DNA of 29,105 nt from Branchiostoma floridae (GCF_000003815.2 NW_023365708.1:1-29105); one strand, 5' to 3'. Positions 11,975 through 23,034 are shown, numbered from the stretch's first letter. Notes: generated by a model not told the origin, from the sequence alone. Program-made: numbers and translations.

Positions 11975-14900
11975 ACAATGACAATGACAATGATCTTTAT
12001 TTACATGACCTTGCCCATATGGGCTAAATGCAGTAGTTACATAAAACTTTGCTGTAAAGAATCTTTACAGTGGCAGTGGGAGAGACAGAACAACTAAGGC
12101 TATGCTACACTATAAGTACATCTATCGTTTACAAAATAGTCAAATATGTAATGCTATACTATTCTACAATTTACATGTCTCTTTTCTCTTTTTGAAACAA
12201 GTGTATATGAATTCACAGAGTTTTTGCAGTACAATGTTGTCAGATGATTTCATTATGTATACAAAAAGCTCATCTTTTACTAACTGTTTAGCTCGTGTAT
12301 CAAAATTCAGGGCATTAATAAAAGAATTACGTATATCACTATATAACTCACACTCCAATACAAAATGAACTTCATTTTCAATATCTTTGGCGTTACAAAG
12401 TGTACAGATTCTATCACTCGGAGGAGTCCGGTTGTATCTTCCTACTTCTATTTGTAAAGGGTGATCACTAATTCTTAATTTAGCCATGGCTCGGCGATGG
12501 CTGAAATTATGTATATTTAGGTACTGTTCTCTTTCGTAGGTGTCTTTGAACTTCCTGTACGTTCTTAGTTTGTTTCCTTGATTTTCCTTTTTTCCATTAG
12601 AGTTGAGTTCGGAATTGAAAGTCTGTAGATATATGTCTTTCAATCTTTGTTTCACTTGCGACTGAGCTGATGGTATATTATAGTCTTGGTTCAACAGTAG
12701 GTACCCATAACCAGACTCCTCGAGAATCTTACTTACATTTGAAAGCCAACATGGTACCTTACGTCGGTGTAGATCTTGTTGTACAAGGAGTGCTTGATAT
12801 TGTAAACTATTTGTTGGTACTTCTCTAGTTAACCTGCTATAATAAGAGTAGAGCCTGCTGTAAGCCTCGATCCGCAAAGGAAACCTGCCAAGTTCCGCTC
12901 TTGTGGCGAGGTTACTAGCATTTCTTCTTACTCCAATGATAGCTTTACAGAATTTCAAATGTGCTTGCTCTAGTGGGGAATTATCATTTAAACCAGCATT
13001 GCCCCACACTTCTGCACCATACAACAATATAGGTACAATACATGCATCAAATAACTTACATTGTAGTGATACTGAGGGATTATTTTCGCCCAGAGTTGTT
13101 CTAATGCTAAACATCGCTCTTAGCGCCTTCTTTTGGAGGGTTTTCATGGCTGTGCTGAAGTTACATCCCGCTGTGAATACCACGCCTAAATAACAATATG
13201 AGGAGACTACATCTAGGTCTTTGTCTAATAAATAGAATTTAAAGTTTGACAATATTTCTCCTTTTCTATTAAAAATGATAATTTTTGTTTTATTGAGGTT
13301 TACTGTTAGTTTCCACTTGCTGCAGTAGAGACCGAGAATATTGATTGCATTCTGTAGGCCACGTTGACTTGATGATAAGATAACAACGTCATCGGCATAA
13401 AATAAACTCGATACTTGAGATGAATGGAGAATAGGAGCATCCAGGTCTCCTGTATTGAGATCGTTTACTAAATCGCTAATGTACAGATTAAATAACGAGG
13501 GGCTTAATACACAGCCCTGTCTCACGCCGATTTCTATGGGGAAAGTTTCACTCAAGCCTATCTTGGTCTTTACACAAGCTTCTGATTGATTGTATAAACT
13601 ATTCATGATATCGAAGAATTTGCCAGAAATGCCTTTTGAGAGAAGTTTGAATAGAAGACCATGATGCCAAACGGAATCGAAAGCCTTCGATAGATCAACA
13701 AAACAAGCAAAGAGTCGTTTACCGGACTGTGTGTATTTAGAGATTAGGGTTTTCAATATAAATATATTATCTGCTGTTCTGTATTTTTTTCTGAATCCTG
13801 TTTGGTTAGGTTTTAATATTTCGTTTTCTTCCATAAAAGTTGACAATCTTTTGTTAAGGATCGAGCTGAATAATTTTCCGAGACAGCTTGAGATGGCAAT
13901 ACCCCGATAATTGTTTGGATCATCTTTTCTTCCCGACTTGTGTATTGGGACAATATAGCTTCTCGACCAGTATTGTGGGAAGGTTCCTGTTTCTAGTACG
14001 CTATTAAATAGCTTTGCGAGGGGTCTCAGTAAAAGTATTTTACCCCCTTTTAACATCTCATTAACTATCATATCTTCCCCGCTAGCCTTTTTGGTTTTGA
14101 GTGCTTGAATCGCAGTGCAAATTTCAGATTCTGTGACGCAATAGTCTAGGGGTCCTTGACTTGTGTTATCTTTTTGTAAAACCTTTAATTTGTTTAATAT
14201 TTCTTTCTCGAAAATGTAGTCAAATACCTGTTTCTCTAATCTAGACCTGCTGTGAATGGATTTAAAGTGCTCTACCCATGTATCTGTTGGTATGTCTTCT
14301 TGATCTGTTGATTTTTCATTCTTTAGTTTTTTTAGTAGGTTCCAGAACGCTGTTGGGTTTTTGTCCTGCAGATTTTGTAGTTGTGTTAAAAGATAGTTTT
14401 CATGTTCCCTTTTACGTTTTCGAATAAGTTTGTTAAATTCTTTCTTTTTCCTGAAGTAACTGCCTCTTATGAACGGGTTTTTTGGGTTGCGCACAAGTAG
14501 ATATCTTAAATTTCGTAGCTCGTTTCGCGCCTCAAAGCAGGATTTGTCAAACCACCGTTTGTTTCTTTTAGATTGTTTCGATTTCTTCTTATGTTTTACT
14601 TGCAAAGACATTCTGCCCGCTGTCACTAATATTTCTTGAAACTCTTTTACTTTTTGGTCTAAGTCTGCTTTTGTTGTTGCACTATTAAGACTAAAAGACG
14701 AGAAGTCTTTTAATTTCTGAGTGATTATCGGGCAGTTTAATGCATCTATAAATTTTTGGGTAGAGTCTGGACCCCAAACAAATCTCTCTGGGAAAAGACG
14801 TGAATTTGATTTTGCTACTTTTACATGTTCAAATGAACGTGATGCTGACCTAATATTTAATGAAACCATACAATGATCTGAAAAGTCTGTTAATGGGTGT

Positions 14901-15073
14901 ACTTTGAACATACTGATGTTATGAAATAGTGTACTGCTGGCGATTACATAGTCGACCGTGCTACAGCGCAAACGGCTTGATAATAAATCATAAATCAGTG
15001 ACATCCACTGGAGACCCCTAAAGATTACTTTTCTCTGAAGACAGGTTAAGGTCAATGCGAGGGATAATCTCAA
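11975..15073 (-). mobile_element. 5'-truncated non-LTR retrotransposon (LINE)
   Basis: The element carries a single ORF, a short 3' UTR with AATAAA (12001-11996) and a terminal tandem repeat (three copies of cattgt, 11992-11975), a 3' tail type common in CR1/L2/Jockey-like LINEs. The 5' end is not clear: endonuclease homology starts only about 15010, inside the domain, so most of the endonuclease is missing. No target-site duplication could be defined. The open RT frame points to a fairly recent insertion. It lies between G2 and G3 of the membrane-protein array, in the same orientation. Confidence 0.85.
12164..15073 (-). CDS. LINE ORF2-type polyprotein (endonuclease remnant, reverse transcriptase)
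   Basis: 969 codons are uninterrupted. Residues about 39-73 are the C-terminal end of an AP endonuclease (TVDYVIASS and the catalytic TDFSDHCM). A basic linker (160-230) leads into the reverse transcriptase (about 330-635), with IVPIHKSGRKDDPNNYRGI, FVDLSKAFDSV (motif A, 458-468), GVRQGCVLSPSLFNLY and the catalytic YADD (559-562). A C-terminal zinc-knuckle-like CTLC-x9-H-x4-C (Cys890, Cys893, His903, Cys908) follows. This set is known for target-primed reverse transcription, but without an intact endonuclease this copy should be immobile by itself. The first about 38 residues do not look like endonuclease and may be flanking sequence read in frame. The clade is not settled. Confidence 0.9.
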   Translation of the reverse strand: MRLSLALTLTCLQRKVIFRGLQWMSLIYDLLSSRLRCSTVDYVIASSTLFHNISMFKVHPLTDFSDHCMVSLNIRSASRSFEHVKVAKSNSRLFPERFVWGPDSTQKFIDALNCPIITQKLKDFSSFSLNSATTKADLDQKVKEFQEILVTAGRMSLQVKHKKKSKQSKRNKRWFDKSCFEARNELRNLRYLLVRNPKNPFIRGSYFRKKKEFNKLIRKRKREHENYLLTQLQNLQDKNPTAFWNLLKKLKNEKSTDQEDIPTDTWVEHFKSIHSRSRLEKQVFDYIFEKEILNKLKVLQKDNTSQGPLDYCVTESEICTAIQALKTKKASGEDMIVNEMLKGGKILLLRPLAKLFNSVLETGTFPQYWSRSYIVPIHKSGRKDDPNNYRGIAISSCLGKLFSSILNKRLSTFMEENEILKPNQTGFRKKYRTADNIFILKTLISKYTQSGKRLFACFVDLSKAFDSVWHHGLLFKLLSKGISGKFFDIMNSLYNQSEACVKTKIGLSETFPIEIGVRQGCVLSPSLFNLYISDLVNDLNTGDLDAPILHSSQVSSLFYADDVVILSSSQRGLQNAINILGLYCSKWKLTVNLNKTKIIIFNRKGEILSNFKFYLLDKDLDVVSSYCYLGVVFTAGCNFSTAMKTLQKKALRAMFSIRTTLGENNPSVSLQCKLFDACIVPILLYGAEVWGNAGLNDNSPLEQAHLKFCKAIIGVRRNASNLATRAELGRFPLRIEAYSRLYSYYSRLTREVPTNSLQYQALLVQQDLHRRKVPCWLSNVSKILEESGYGYLLLNQDYNIPSAQSQVKQRLKDIYLQTFNSELNSNGKKENQGNKLRTYRKFKDTYEREQYLNIHNFSHRRAMAKLRISDHPLQIEVGRYNRTPPSDRICTLCNAKDIENEVHFVLECELYSDIRNSFINALNFDTRAKQLVKDELFVYIMKSSDNIVLQKLCEFIYTCFKKRKETCKL

Positions 15074-15247
15074 TCCGTCAAATAACTTTTCTCAGGTCCT
15101 ATAATCGTTTTGGAAGCCGTAGAGGTTTTCCACTGTATCTTGGGCATCGTACCGGTATTAATTTTGGAACGTATAGCCAATCCCTCTCCTAGCACTGATT
15201 GTGAGAAACAGATATCTTTGATGACAACAATCCCATAATGCAAAACA

Positions 15248-15350
15248 GGTGGATACATAGAAGATTTCTTTGTTTTTAGAAAAGATACTGAAACCCACGG
15301 GTGGATACATAGGAGATTTCTTTGTTTTTAGATAAGATACTGAAACCCAC
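15248..15350. repeat. 52-bp tandem repeat, two copies
   Basis: Two copies with period 52 start at 15248 and 15300 (ggtggatacatag, ttctttgtttttaga, gatactgaaacccacg), with about two differences. It lies just upstream of the LINE. Confidence 0.9.
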
Positions 15351-15424
15351 GATTAGCCCTACCTGATTGTAACATGATATTACGGAATACGGATATAAGA
15401 TATATTTTGTATCCCTATTTATTA

Positions 15425-16704
15425 CCTTTGCCAGAATGGCTAAGGTTATGTTTTGGGCTTGTGAGTCTGTGTGTCTGTGTGTCTGTGTGTCTGTCTGTTA
15501 ACAGCATAACTCAAGAAGTCTTGAATGGATCCCGATAATATTTGGTAGGTGGGTAGGGGTCGGGAAAACGAAGGTCAAGTTCGATAATGGGTCCCCTAGC
15601 GGCTTGCTAAGGTACTGCAGCAGAACCTCAATTTTTTATATCTCCTGTTCTGGACATGCTGTGATCATGATTTTTGAGTGGTAGATAGCCCTTGAGGCAG
15701 AGAGTAAGTGCTGTGAGTTTGGGCCCCCTAGCGGCTTTTTTGGAACTGCAGGCGCCGGTTTCCTTTCAAACTTTGGACGAGAATAACTCTACAACGTGTT
15801 GACGGATCGTCATGACTTTTGGTATGTAGATAGAATGAGTGATGACTTACATAATGGTATACTAATTATGCAAATCAACAGCTTATTTGCATAATTAATG
15901 AGGAAAATTTATAAATCCACTGCATTCCATGATAGGACTTTCAAACTTGTCACATATGTAGCTGGGAAGGAGAGAAATGTTGATAGATATCAATTATGCA
16001 AATCATGGCCTCATTTGCATAATTAATGAGAAAATGTGAACATGTTGACGGATCATCATGTTTTTTGGTATGTAGGTAGCGTAAGTGAAGACCTACATAA
16101 TGAGATACCAATTATGCAAATCAACAGCTAATTTGCATAATTAATGAGGATATTTTATAAATTCATTACATTCCATGATAGGACTTTAAAACTTGTCACA
16201 TATGTAGCTGAGAAAGAGAGAAATGTCAATACATATTTATCATGCAAATGGTGATCTCATTTGCATAATTAATGAGAAAATATGAACGTGTTGACGGATC
16301 GTCATGATTTTTGGCATGTAGATAGCCTAAGTGACAGCTAATTTGCATAATTGATTAGGAAAAGTTCATAAATCCACTGCATTCCATTATAGTACTTTCA
16401 TCAAAGTTGTCACATATGTAACTGAGAAAGAGGGAAGAGAGTAAGAGGTGTATTTAAAGACTTTGAAAGAGAATAAGTCAAGAATGGATCAAAGGATCAT
16501 CATGATTTTCGGGATGCTGATAGCTTAAGTAACGCTTGATACAATTTGATATCAATAAATTGTAACTTGGGATCTAATTTGCTTAATCAATGCCGAAATT
16601 TTATAAACCAACTCTAAGCATATAATTATAAAGAAAATGAAATGAGTAACGCATTTGTCTACAGAAATCACTCTACATAACAAACCTGGTTTATTTGGCA
16701 AAGG
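15425..16704 (+). mobile_element. 1.28 kb non-autonomous DNA transposon with octamer-rich tandem units
   Basis: The left end TA-CCTTTGCCAGAA (15423) is inverted at the right end (TTTGGCAAAGG-TA, to 16706), so short TIRs are flanked by TA, as in Tc1/mariner-like insertions. It has no transposase ORF. From 15464 there is a tgtgtctg microsatellite, and from 15798 three 246-bp tandem units (third truncated). Fragments of the same family lie at 18110-18420 (inverted) and 27361-28120. Confidence 0.65.
15798..16440. repeat. 246-bp tandem units with palindromic ATGCAAAT sites
   Basis: Units begin with gttgacggat at 15798, 16044 and 16290, giving a period of exactly 246. Each full unit holds two inverted pairs of the form AATTATGCAAAT - 9 bases - ATTTGCATAATT. 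Nine perfect octamer motifs (ATGCAAAT or its complement) occur between 15868 and 16348. Confidence 0.85.
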
Positions 16705-16706
16705 TA

Positions 16707-17133
16707 TGTTTTGTTTTTATAGTTGACCGTACGGTAGTCAGTGTACTAAGCTTCAGTATTACTTTTGTCTGTTTGTGTACCACTTCTATGGTTTAAACAT
16801 TTACATGAACCACATTTTTTAGGTCGCCAGAGGTCAGATACCCATGTCTGGTAGCCTGGTGATGCTAATACCATACCGATTCCATCCTTGACCCTTGTGT
16901 AGTTCCAATGGCGTACATTACAACAACATGTCTGGCTATTTCTAGTTATGTGGTGTTAGTCCTGAAGCTAGTAAAATTGAATGAATTGCAAATGTTAACA
17001 ACGTGTTAACTCTCACTCTTCTTTAACAACAGACACTTTTTGATATAAAGATTACATATTACCGAGTTGCTATGACTTATTGAACTGGACCCATGTTTTT
17101 GATTAATAAACTTCTCTCAGAAGTCGTAACGTA
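16707..17133. other. Intergenic, no feature recognised
   Basis: AT-rich sequence between two mobile elements, with no supported coding region. Confidence 0.5.
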
Positions 17134-17948
17134 AGTCGTAATACCCCCCTCACATTAGGAGAAAATCGATCGGAAGACTAGTCTACGAGCTCTAAATGAC
17201 ATTTTCGTGAGTAAGACGTCCGGTGTTCTCACGATCATCTTGCGATTTTTAGGGATCGCCGGCGATTTTCAGGGGTCGTACGATGGTCGCGGTGCAGCAA
17301 TACATGTTCTTAACATAAGCGAAAAGTCGCAGGAGATCTCTGAGATCGCAGAGCTCGTTACTGAGTCGCAGATCGTGCGTGCAAATCGTGCGTACCTCGC
17401 AAGGGTATCGGTCAATAGCCTTAATTGCGTCAATCGAACGATTGAAGACCGATAGGCTAGCACAGATAGTTATTAATCATCGAGCGCCCGTCAGTCAGGC
17501 GACGTTCGGGCGACGTTCGCCCGACTTCCGTTTGTTTACAAATATTGAATTTCTGGGAATGTGAGGGTAATTCTAACATTGTGGCCCCTGTGGTATTATG
17601 TAGGCTGGCTTTGTGACACACTTTCCTTTCTTGTGTCATTTCTATTATGCCCGCGCATTCCATTCATTGCTTAAAAAGATTCCGACAACAAAATAGGCAA
17701 CATTTATTGATCTCATGCCTTTTTGAGGAACGTTTTGTGTTACCTTGTCCGCGTGCAAGAGGTCATGGGAGGTTCATTATCATAGATTTATTCACCGTCG
17801 ATCGCACGGGCCTCGCTTATATGTGACGGGGACAGTTTTTGGGCGAAAAATACATAAGACCATCTTAAGATCTTAAAATCAACCGAACTTCCTGCGATCG
17901 CGAAGTACGTGCGAAGATCGTATGTAATGTGAGGGGGGTATAACGACT
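17134..17948. mobile_element. 815-bp MITE with 24-bp TIRs
   Basis: The left end agtcgtaata-cccccctcac (17134) and the right end (17925-17948) are reverse complements with one mismatch in 24 bases. The interior is rich in cgatcg-like and cgacgttcg words and has only short ORFs on both strands, with no transposase. A TA target duplication is possible but cannot be separated from the TIR. Confidence 0.75.
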
Positions 17949-18109
17949 GCTGCATTTCCAAATACTTGCCACAACGTGTCAGAATGACCCCGGTTGACTC
18001 TGAGTCAGATGGCATATCCATCATATATACAATGTACTTATATAGATATATGCCACGTGAGGTAGGTTAGGAGACCAACTCACGCCCACACAGAGTATTA
18101 TAGATAAAA

Positions 18110-18420
18110 CAAATTCAGCCCCTGAAGTTGCTAAAATTGCCAGAGAGAAGAGGGCAAAACCTGCACCACTTACTCTGCACCATGAGCTTTCTACCACTTT
18201 AAAATGAAAGATTATATGATTACAGCATATCCAGAACATGAGATATTATAAAAAAAGAAGTTCTAGTGCAGTACCTTATAAAACCACTAGGGGCATTGTC
18301 GAACTTGACCTTTGTATTTCGAACCCTGCCCACCAGCCAATTATCATAGGATCCATTCATTACACAGATTCTTGAGTTATGCTATCCACTGTCACGGACG
18401 CATACACGGACACACACAAA
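18110..18420 (-). mobile_element. Inverted fragment of the 15425-type element
   Basis: Read on the - strand it follows 15475-15730 in order: tgtgtgtc, agcataactcaagaa, aatggatcc, aaggtcaagttcga, aaggtactgca, atatctc-tgttctgga. It covers the non-tandem 5' part only. The short ORFs here are not genes. Confidence 0.75.
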
Positions 18421-18499
18421 AACAGTTAAGATGTGGAACTGTCATCTATCACACTTGTGCATCACATTTATCTTTTGTTAACCCTCATTAAATTTTGGA

Positions 18500-18540
18500 C
18501 TACAAGCAAGTCAAGTTAATTAGTGTTGACTTACTTGTAG
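18500..18540. repeat. 15-bp hairpin with one mismatch
   Basis: ctacaagcaagtcaa (18500-18514) and ttgacttacttgtag (18526-18540) are reverse complements except one base, with an 11-base loop. It is close to the downstream side of the G3 exon. No function is assigned. Confidence 0.6.
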
Positions 18541-18656
18541 CTACCCATACAAAAATGGTGCCCTGTCATATGGAGCGTTTCCCCAATGTCACAACATGGA
18601 TATTTCGCCTTTGATGCGTTGTTTCCTACAAAAGTAACATCATGAATTTTACCCAC

Positions 18657-19096
18657 CTGTCCACATTATCTTCCACTGTGTTTCTCTCATTCACGGCATT
18701 TTCACCCTCGTCTTCGTCACTCTCACGTGGCATGTGTCTTACTTCAAGTTCCTCGGTCGTACGATAACTGAACTCCCAAACAAACCAAAAGGCGCTCGGA
18801 ATCAGCAAACAGCAGCCAATCCCAAACAGTACAGGCCCAATAACGTGTAACGTTAACCCAATCAAGAGCCCTATAACGGCCAGAGAGAGGCCAACTTCAA
18901 CCACAAGAGCGAAATAGCGGTGTTTCCGCAGCCCCCTCCTCCTCTCCAACAGGAGCCACCGCTTGAATCTGTTCGGCCGGCGGCGTTGACGTGGGTGTTC
19001 GGCCCGATCCGAGATCACCCCTCGGCGTGTCAGATCCCGGAACCACCACGCCGTCACGTCGTCGTTGGCGCGATCAAACCAGGATCGGGAAGCCAT
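18657..19096 (-). CDS. G3: two-helix membrane protein, 5' coding exon
   Basis: ATG at 19096 opens 146 codons plus two bases to GACAG|gtgggt (18657), phase 2. The N-terminus MASRSWFDRANDDVTAWWFR is shared with G4. An arginine-rich stretch (36-60) leads into TM1 (about 61-82) and TM2 (about 85-108), separated by only a few residues. TM2 contains GPVLFGIGCCLLIP. The Arg-rich flank predicts a cytosolic N-terminus and a hairpin topology. The tail is acidic (RESDEDEGEN) before the splice. G3 and G4 are recent duplicates, including upstream DNA. The second exon is not found, so the full length is unknown. The architecture recalls barttin and TMEM51-like two-helix proteins, but this is only a resemblance. 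Confidence 0.7.
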
Positions 19097-19198
19097 TATT
19101 AGAGGATCCTCATCCTACGCATACTCCTTCTCTGATAAACGCATGTTGGTGACTTTTCAATATCAAAGGTTGAGTCAAGAGCTATTTTCTTCATCCGG

Positions 19199-19221
19199 GT
19201 CGTCTATATTTATCGGGATGG
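19199..19221 (-). promoter_or_regulatory. Conserved TATA-like block upstream of G3
   Basis: On the - strand this reads CCATCCCGATAAATATAGAC, about 110 bases before the G3 ATG. The same block, with flanking similarity, precedes G4. ATAAATATAG is a good TATA-box match. It is a core promoter by inference only. Confidence 0.45.
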
Positions 19222-19749
19222 CACGATTCAATGATAGCAGTACAATTAATTGGCAACTACTACGGACCTCTGCAGCAGATGGCGTTGCGACAAGTTAGTC
19301 CCATCAAGGAGCTTTGTAGCCTGGTAACAGCCCATCGCGAGCTGCTCAGGCTCTCCTTGGCACTAGTGTGTTGCCCGCCCGCCGAGGTCAATTAGCGCAC
19401 TCCCCAGAATATTTTACGAGGTGGGTTTCAGTTACCTTCGGGCACGGTTAAGAAAGATTGACTGTCAGGAAACAGGCCAGTGCTGAGGCCAACAACCCAC
19501 CCCAATGCTACGGCTATTGGGTGAAATTGGCAGTCCTTCCTCTCCCTACGATTTATCATCTTATGACAATGCGGTTTAAGATATATCCAGACATGACTAT
19601 ATAACGTTAGCACACATTGAAGTAGGTTGACACCAGTGACTGTTTAAAACGACGTCCAAAATTTTTATAGCTTCTATGTTAAGTAAAGGTTTGACCGATC
19701 TAGGTAATAAGATACGAATATTCGAATGTGGAAACGGTCAGAATTTGGA

Positions 19750-19786
19750 AACGTTACAGACAGCATCCACTGTCTTTCGTTAGTGT
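19750..19786 (-). ncRNA. Hammerhead-like motif, copy 2 (degenerate)
   Basis: Same layout as the motif at 9549, but with core substitutions: CTAACGA in place of CTGACGA and GTAAC in place of GAAAC. Stem II (AGACAG...CTGTCT) is kept. Loss of the invariant G and A predicts no self-cleavage. The preceding ctaggtaataagata (about 19697) matches copy 1. Confidence 0.5.
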
Positions 19787-20036
19787 AAGACTGTTAACCA
19801 AGTTTGCGCATACAGCCTTTAATGCCATTATTCAAAATTTATTGTGCGGGTCTTATCCAAGTATGAGTTTACCCGGTTAACCTAATATAATGATGATGAT
19901 GACGTTTGTCCATCGGATAACCTAATACATAACACGAGTCCAAAATGTGTGACATTTTTTCATATCAAAACTGCCAGACCCTTCCCATCTTTCAGGGCCT
20001 TAACTAAAACGATACGATGTTATTTGGTAAACATAC

Positions 20037-20479
20037 CTGTAAACATCGTCCCCTTCGGGAGAGCTTCTTTCTCTATTTTCTTCCCCTTGCTCTTCATCCT
20101 GTACATTGTCCGTCGGTAGATCGTCCGTTGATCGGTAACTGAATTCCCAGACGAACCAAAATGCGGTTGGAATCAGCAGACAACAGCCAATCCCAAACAG
20201 TACAGGCCCTATAACGTGCAGCGTAAGACCTATCAACAGACCTATAACGGCCAGAAAGAGGCCAATTTCAACCAGGATGGCAAAATTGCGGTGTTTGCGG
20301 GCTACGTGCCCTCGCCTTCTCTCCAGGATCAGCAGCCATGGCTTGAATCTGTTCGGCCTTCGTCGGCGGCGACGGCGTCCGGTTTCATAATCTGTTATGA
20401 CGCCTCGCCTGATCAAGTCCCGAACCCACCATGCAGTAACGTCGTCGTTGGTGTGATCGAACCAGGAACGGGAAGCCAT
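20037..20479 (-). CDS. G4: two-helix membrane protein, 5' coding exon
   Basis: ATG at 20479 opens 147 codons plus two bases to TACAG|gtatgt (20037), phase 2. It is a close duplicate of G3: MASRSWFDHTNDDVTAWW, an RRRRRR run (35-41), TM1 about 66-88 (EIGLFLAVIGLLIGLTLH) and TM2 about 89-113 (GPVLFGIGCCLLIP then FWFVWEFSY). The tail is acidic with NVQDEEQGEENRE. Helices are more conserved than the tail, which suggests selection on the membrane hairpin. It is 0.9 kb upstream of G3 in the same orientation. The second exon is not found between it and G3. Confidence 0.7.
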
Positions 20480-20616
20480 CGGAAAAAGTCCGTCTCACTC
20501 CCCCGGCCGTTCATCCGCGAATTCGCGTTAGATAACCGCCTCTACACGTTAGGTAACCATGCTTAATGGCATAGCCCACATAGGGACTTAGATACAGAGG
20601 TATTTTCTTGAACAAG

Positions 20617-20640
20617 GTCATCTATATTTATCGGGATGGT
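20617..20640 (-). promoter_or_regulatory. Conserved TATA-like block upstream of G4
   Basis: On the - strand it reads CCATCCCGATAAATATAGA, about 145 bases before the G4 ATG; it matches the block before G3. Surrounding bases (attttctt, gataatggcagt) are also conserved. Confidence 0.45.
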
Positions 20641-20779
20641 TCGATTTGATAATGGCAGTTCAGGCTGCGAGTACGGTTGGCACAAGGCCTCTCTACGGGA
20701 CAAAAAATAGTAGAAACTGGCCAAAATAGGGCGAATGTTGCATGAGTTGGCCGACCCAAAGGAGTGCACATCCGCTCAC

Positions 20780-22490
20780 ATTGAACTGCTATGATGGTCA
20801 TATTCTCCTGGCAAATTAGTTCCGCTGTTTGACAGACTTCTACTATTTTTGAGCTAGCTCAAGAGGCTGTGACATAAGAGCTGTTTGCGTTTCCTTTTCT
20901 ATCACTGTGTAACATTAGATGACGTATGTTAACTACCAAACTTTAGTTGTATGTCGCAATGGTTTGATTACTTACCCATAAAGATCAGTGTCTTCTTTCA
21001 TATGACTCTCATTTGGTAAAACACCACAGGAAAAAGAGGGGACGGTACAATGATGATAGATGTGGCAGCCATGATGTTGATGATTTGTAAGTAGAAAACA
21101 ACATACCGAGCCAGGAAGTCCTAAATAATGTGATTCTAGTTTTGCTTTTTTGATGAAAATAGGGTCTCAAAACGAAGTTTCTGGCTGGGGGAACCGTTTA
21201 ACATGGGACCCTTTCAAGGCGAGGGGGTTTTCGGCACCATTAAGAAAGTACCATTTTGCCGTGAACGCGTGAAGGTTACACGGATGACTATGCCACTTCT
21301 CATACAATTCTTCCTTTCCTGTGGTGCCACCTTATAACTTGACTTCCTGTTTCTATATTTCTAGTATTGCAACAATAGATGACAAACTAGTAAGAATCAG
21401 TCCATTTCAGAGCCAGATCTTTTATTGCCATTATTGTAGAGATATCTATATATGGCCTCCTTCGGTCAATATTGACCATGGTAAAATCCTAATTGATATA
21501 TCTATGACAAAAGTTTTACACAATGTTGCACCTATACTTTTCCCGACTGAAGAAATGGTGTAAGTAGTTATGGAATACCATATAATAGTCTTGAACAGCG
21601 TCTTAGTCTGGACACAAGTCTTGGACAGTGTGTTGTGTTGCAATGTTCTTTGCAATGATCCTTGAAACATTGTTTTGAGAAATGCCCTTTGAATCCAGCG
21701 TAAAAAAGGTTGATAACATGTTAGCCAGATGTGCTTTTAACACTCTAATCTAATAAAATCAAATGTATTTTTTTCATCACATCCTATAGATACGCAACAA
21801 TTCACATTGATCATCGAATCTGATGTGTCTATACAGGCAAACAATAATACATACAGATCGAATTGGACAGTACTTTCATACACCATGATAGCTAACTGTA
21901 TTGCACTGTAATGGAACTCATTTGAATAAAACACGTACGTTCATAGTCAGATAAGACTGTTACACTCATCATCTATCACTTGTACTTATGACGCCAGATG
22001 CCGCCCACGTAACATACCTGTCAGCTTCGCCGACTCCCGTATGTCTAATTTAATGTGCTACACACCAAGGCTTTTCTCTTGGAGAAAACGCCAACTTTCG
22101 ACCTACCAAACATTTTCTTCCAACTATGTTCACCGCCACATTTCCAAAACCATAATGCAGAACCATCTTCTATATCAACTACATTTGTACATACAAATAT
22201 TAAGAAGAAAACGTTTACTTGACTTCAATATATAGAAATGTCACTTATCATTTTTTTAACAGAGCAGGGGCCGACACCGACTTCCAACCACCTTTATTGC
22301 CACATCTTACTTCCGGATGGTGACGTACTCTATCCAAATGGGTCCCCTACGCTGTCCTGAATGAAGACCAGAGGGCTGGTTCAAAAGTTGATGGGTCGCT
22401 GGTAAGGTCAAGATCATTCTCCATTGTGTTAAGAACAAAGATGAAATTTCAAGTTATCTACAAACATGAGGACAAATATGCCTCCTAACC
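20780..22490. other. Long intergenic stretch, no gene recognised
   Basis: AT-rich sequence with short ORFs only and no repeat or RNA gene that I can support. It contains the likely 3' UTR end of G5 at its right edge. Confidence 0.5.
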
Positions 22491-22493
22491 CGA

Positions 22494-22499
22494 TTTATT
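22494..22499 (-). terminator. Candidate polyadenylation signal of G5
   Basis: AATAAA on the - strand, about 540 bases after the G5 stop codon. It is the first such signal found downstream. Confidence 0.35.
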
Positions 22500-23034
22500 T
22501 ATCAGTTGTAGAGCCAGTAGATTGTTTGTAGCACATCCCATCGTGCTTTTCGAAATGTCATTCAACTAAATGGCTGACACTCTATGACAAACTGAAATCC
22601 AGTGTCAGTGAGCTCTTGTGTATCAAACCTACCTACCTATTTAGTCCCTTGACCACCTGGTCGTTGTGGGGACAAGGTAGACATGAAGACGGAGACTGCC
22701 TATGGGTGTATCTAACGTCCGTTATCAAATAATGATATCTGAGGACGTATACAAAGGTGATAAATGTAGTCTATATCGACTACACTGCATCTTCCAATTT
22801 TAGGTTTCATCTTCTAATTACTAGAGGATCATAACTTTTTGATAGATGGCATTCATCTCCAAAAATCAAGTGATTTTGGAATGCACATGCTGTAAGCCTA
22901 GTCTTCATGTTGCTAAGATGAAGCAACAATTGCCAATATTGTGAAGTAAATGTATGACGTTTTTTGCTGTCTTACCATAGGAAGACAGTATGACGGATGC
23001 ACAGAATAGTTCAGTTTCCAATATGGCGAATCCA

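Noticed and set aside
12903-13193. 96-codon + strand ORF
   Set aside because: It is a shadow of the LINE reverse transcriptase frame.
15798-16440. CRISPR-like regular spacing
   Set aside because: Whole 246-bp units are repeated, not short repeats with unique spacers; the window is eukaryotic and the unit belongs to a transposon.
17207-17663. Four short ORFs on both strands
   Set aside because: They lie inside the 815-bp MITE and show no protein similarity or start support.
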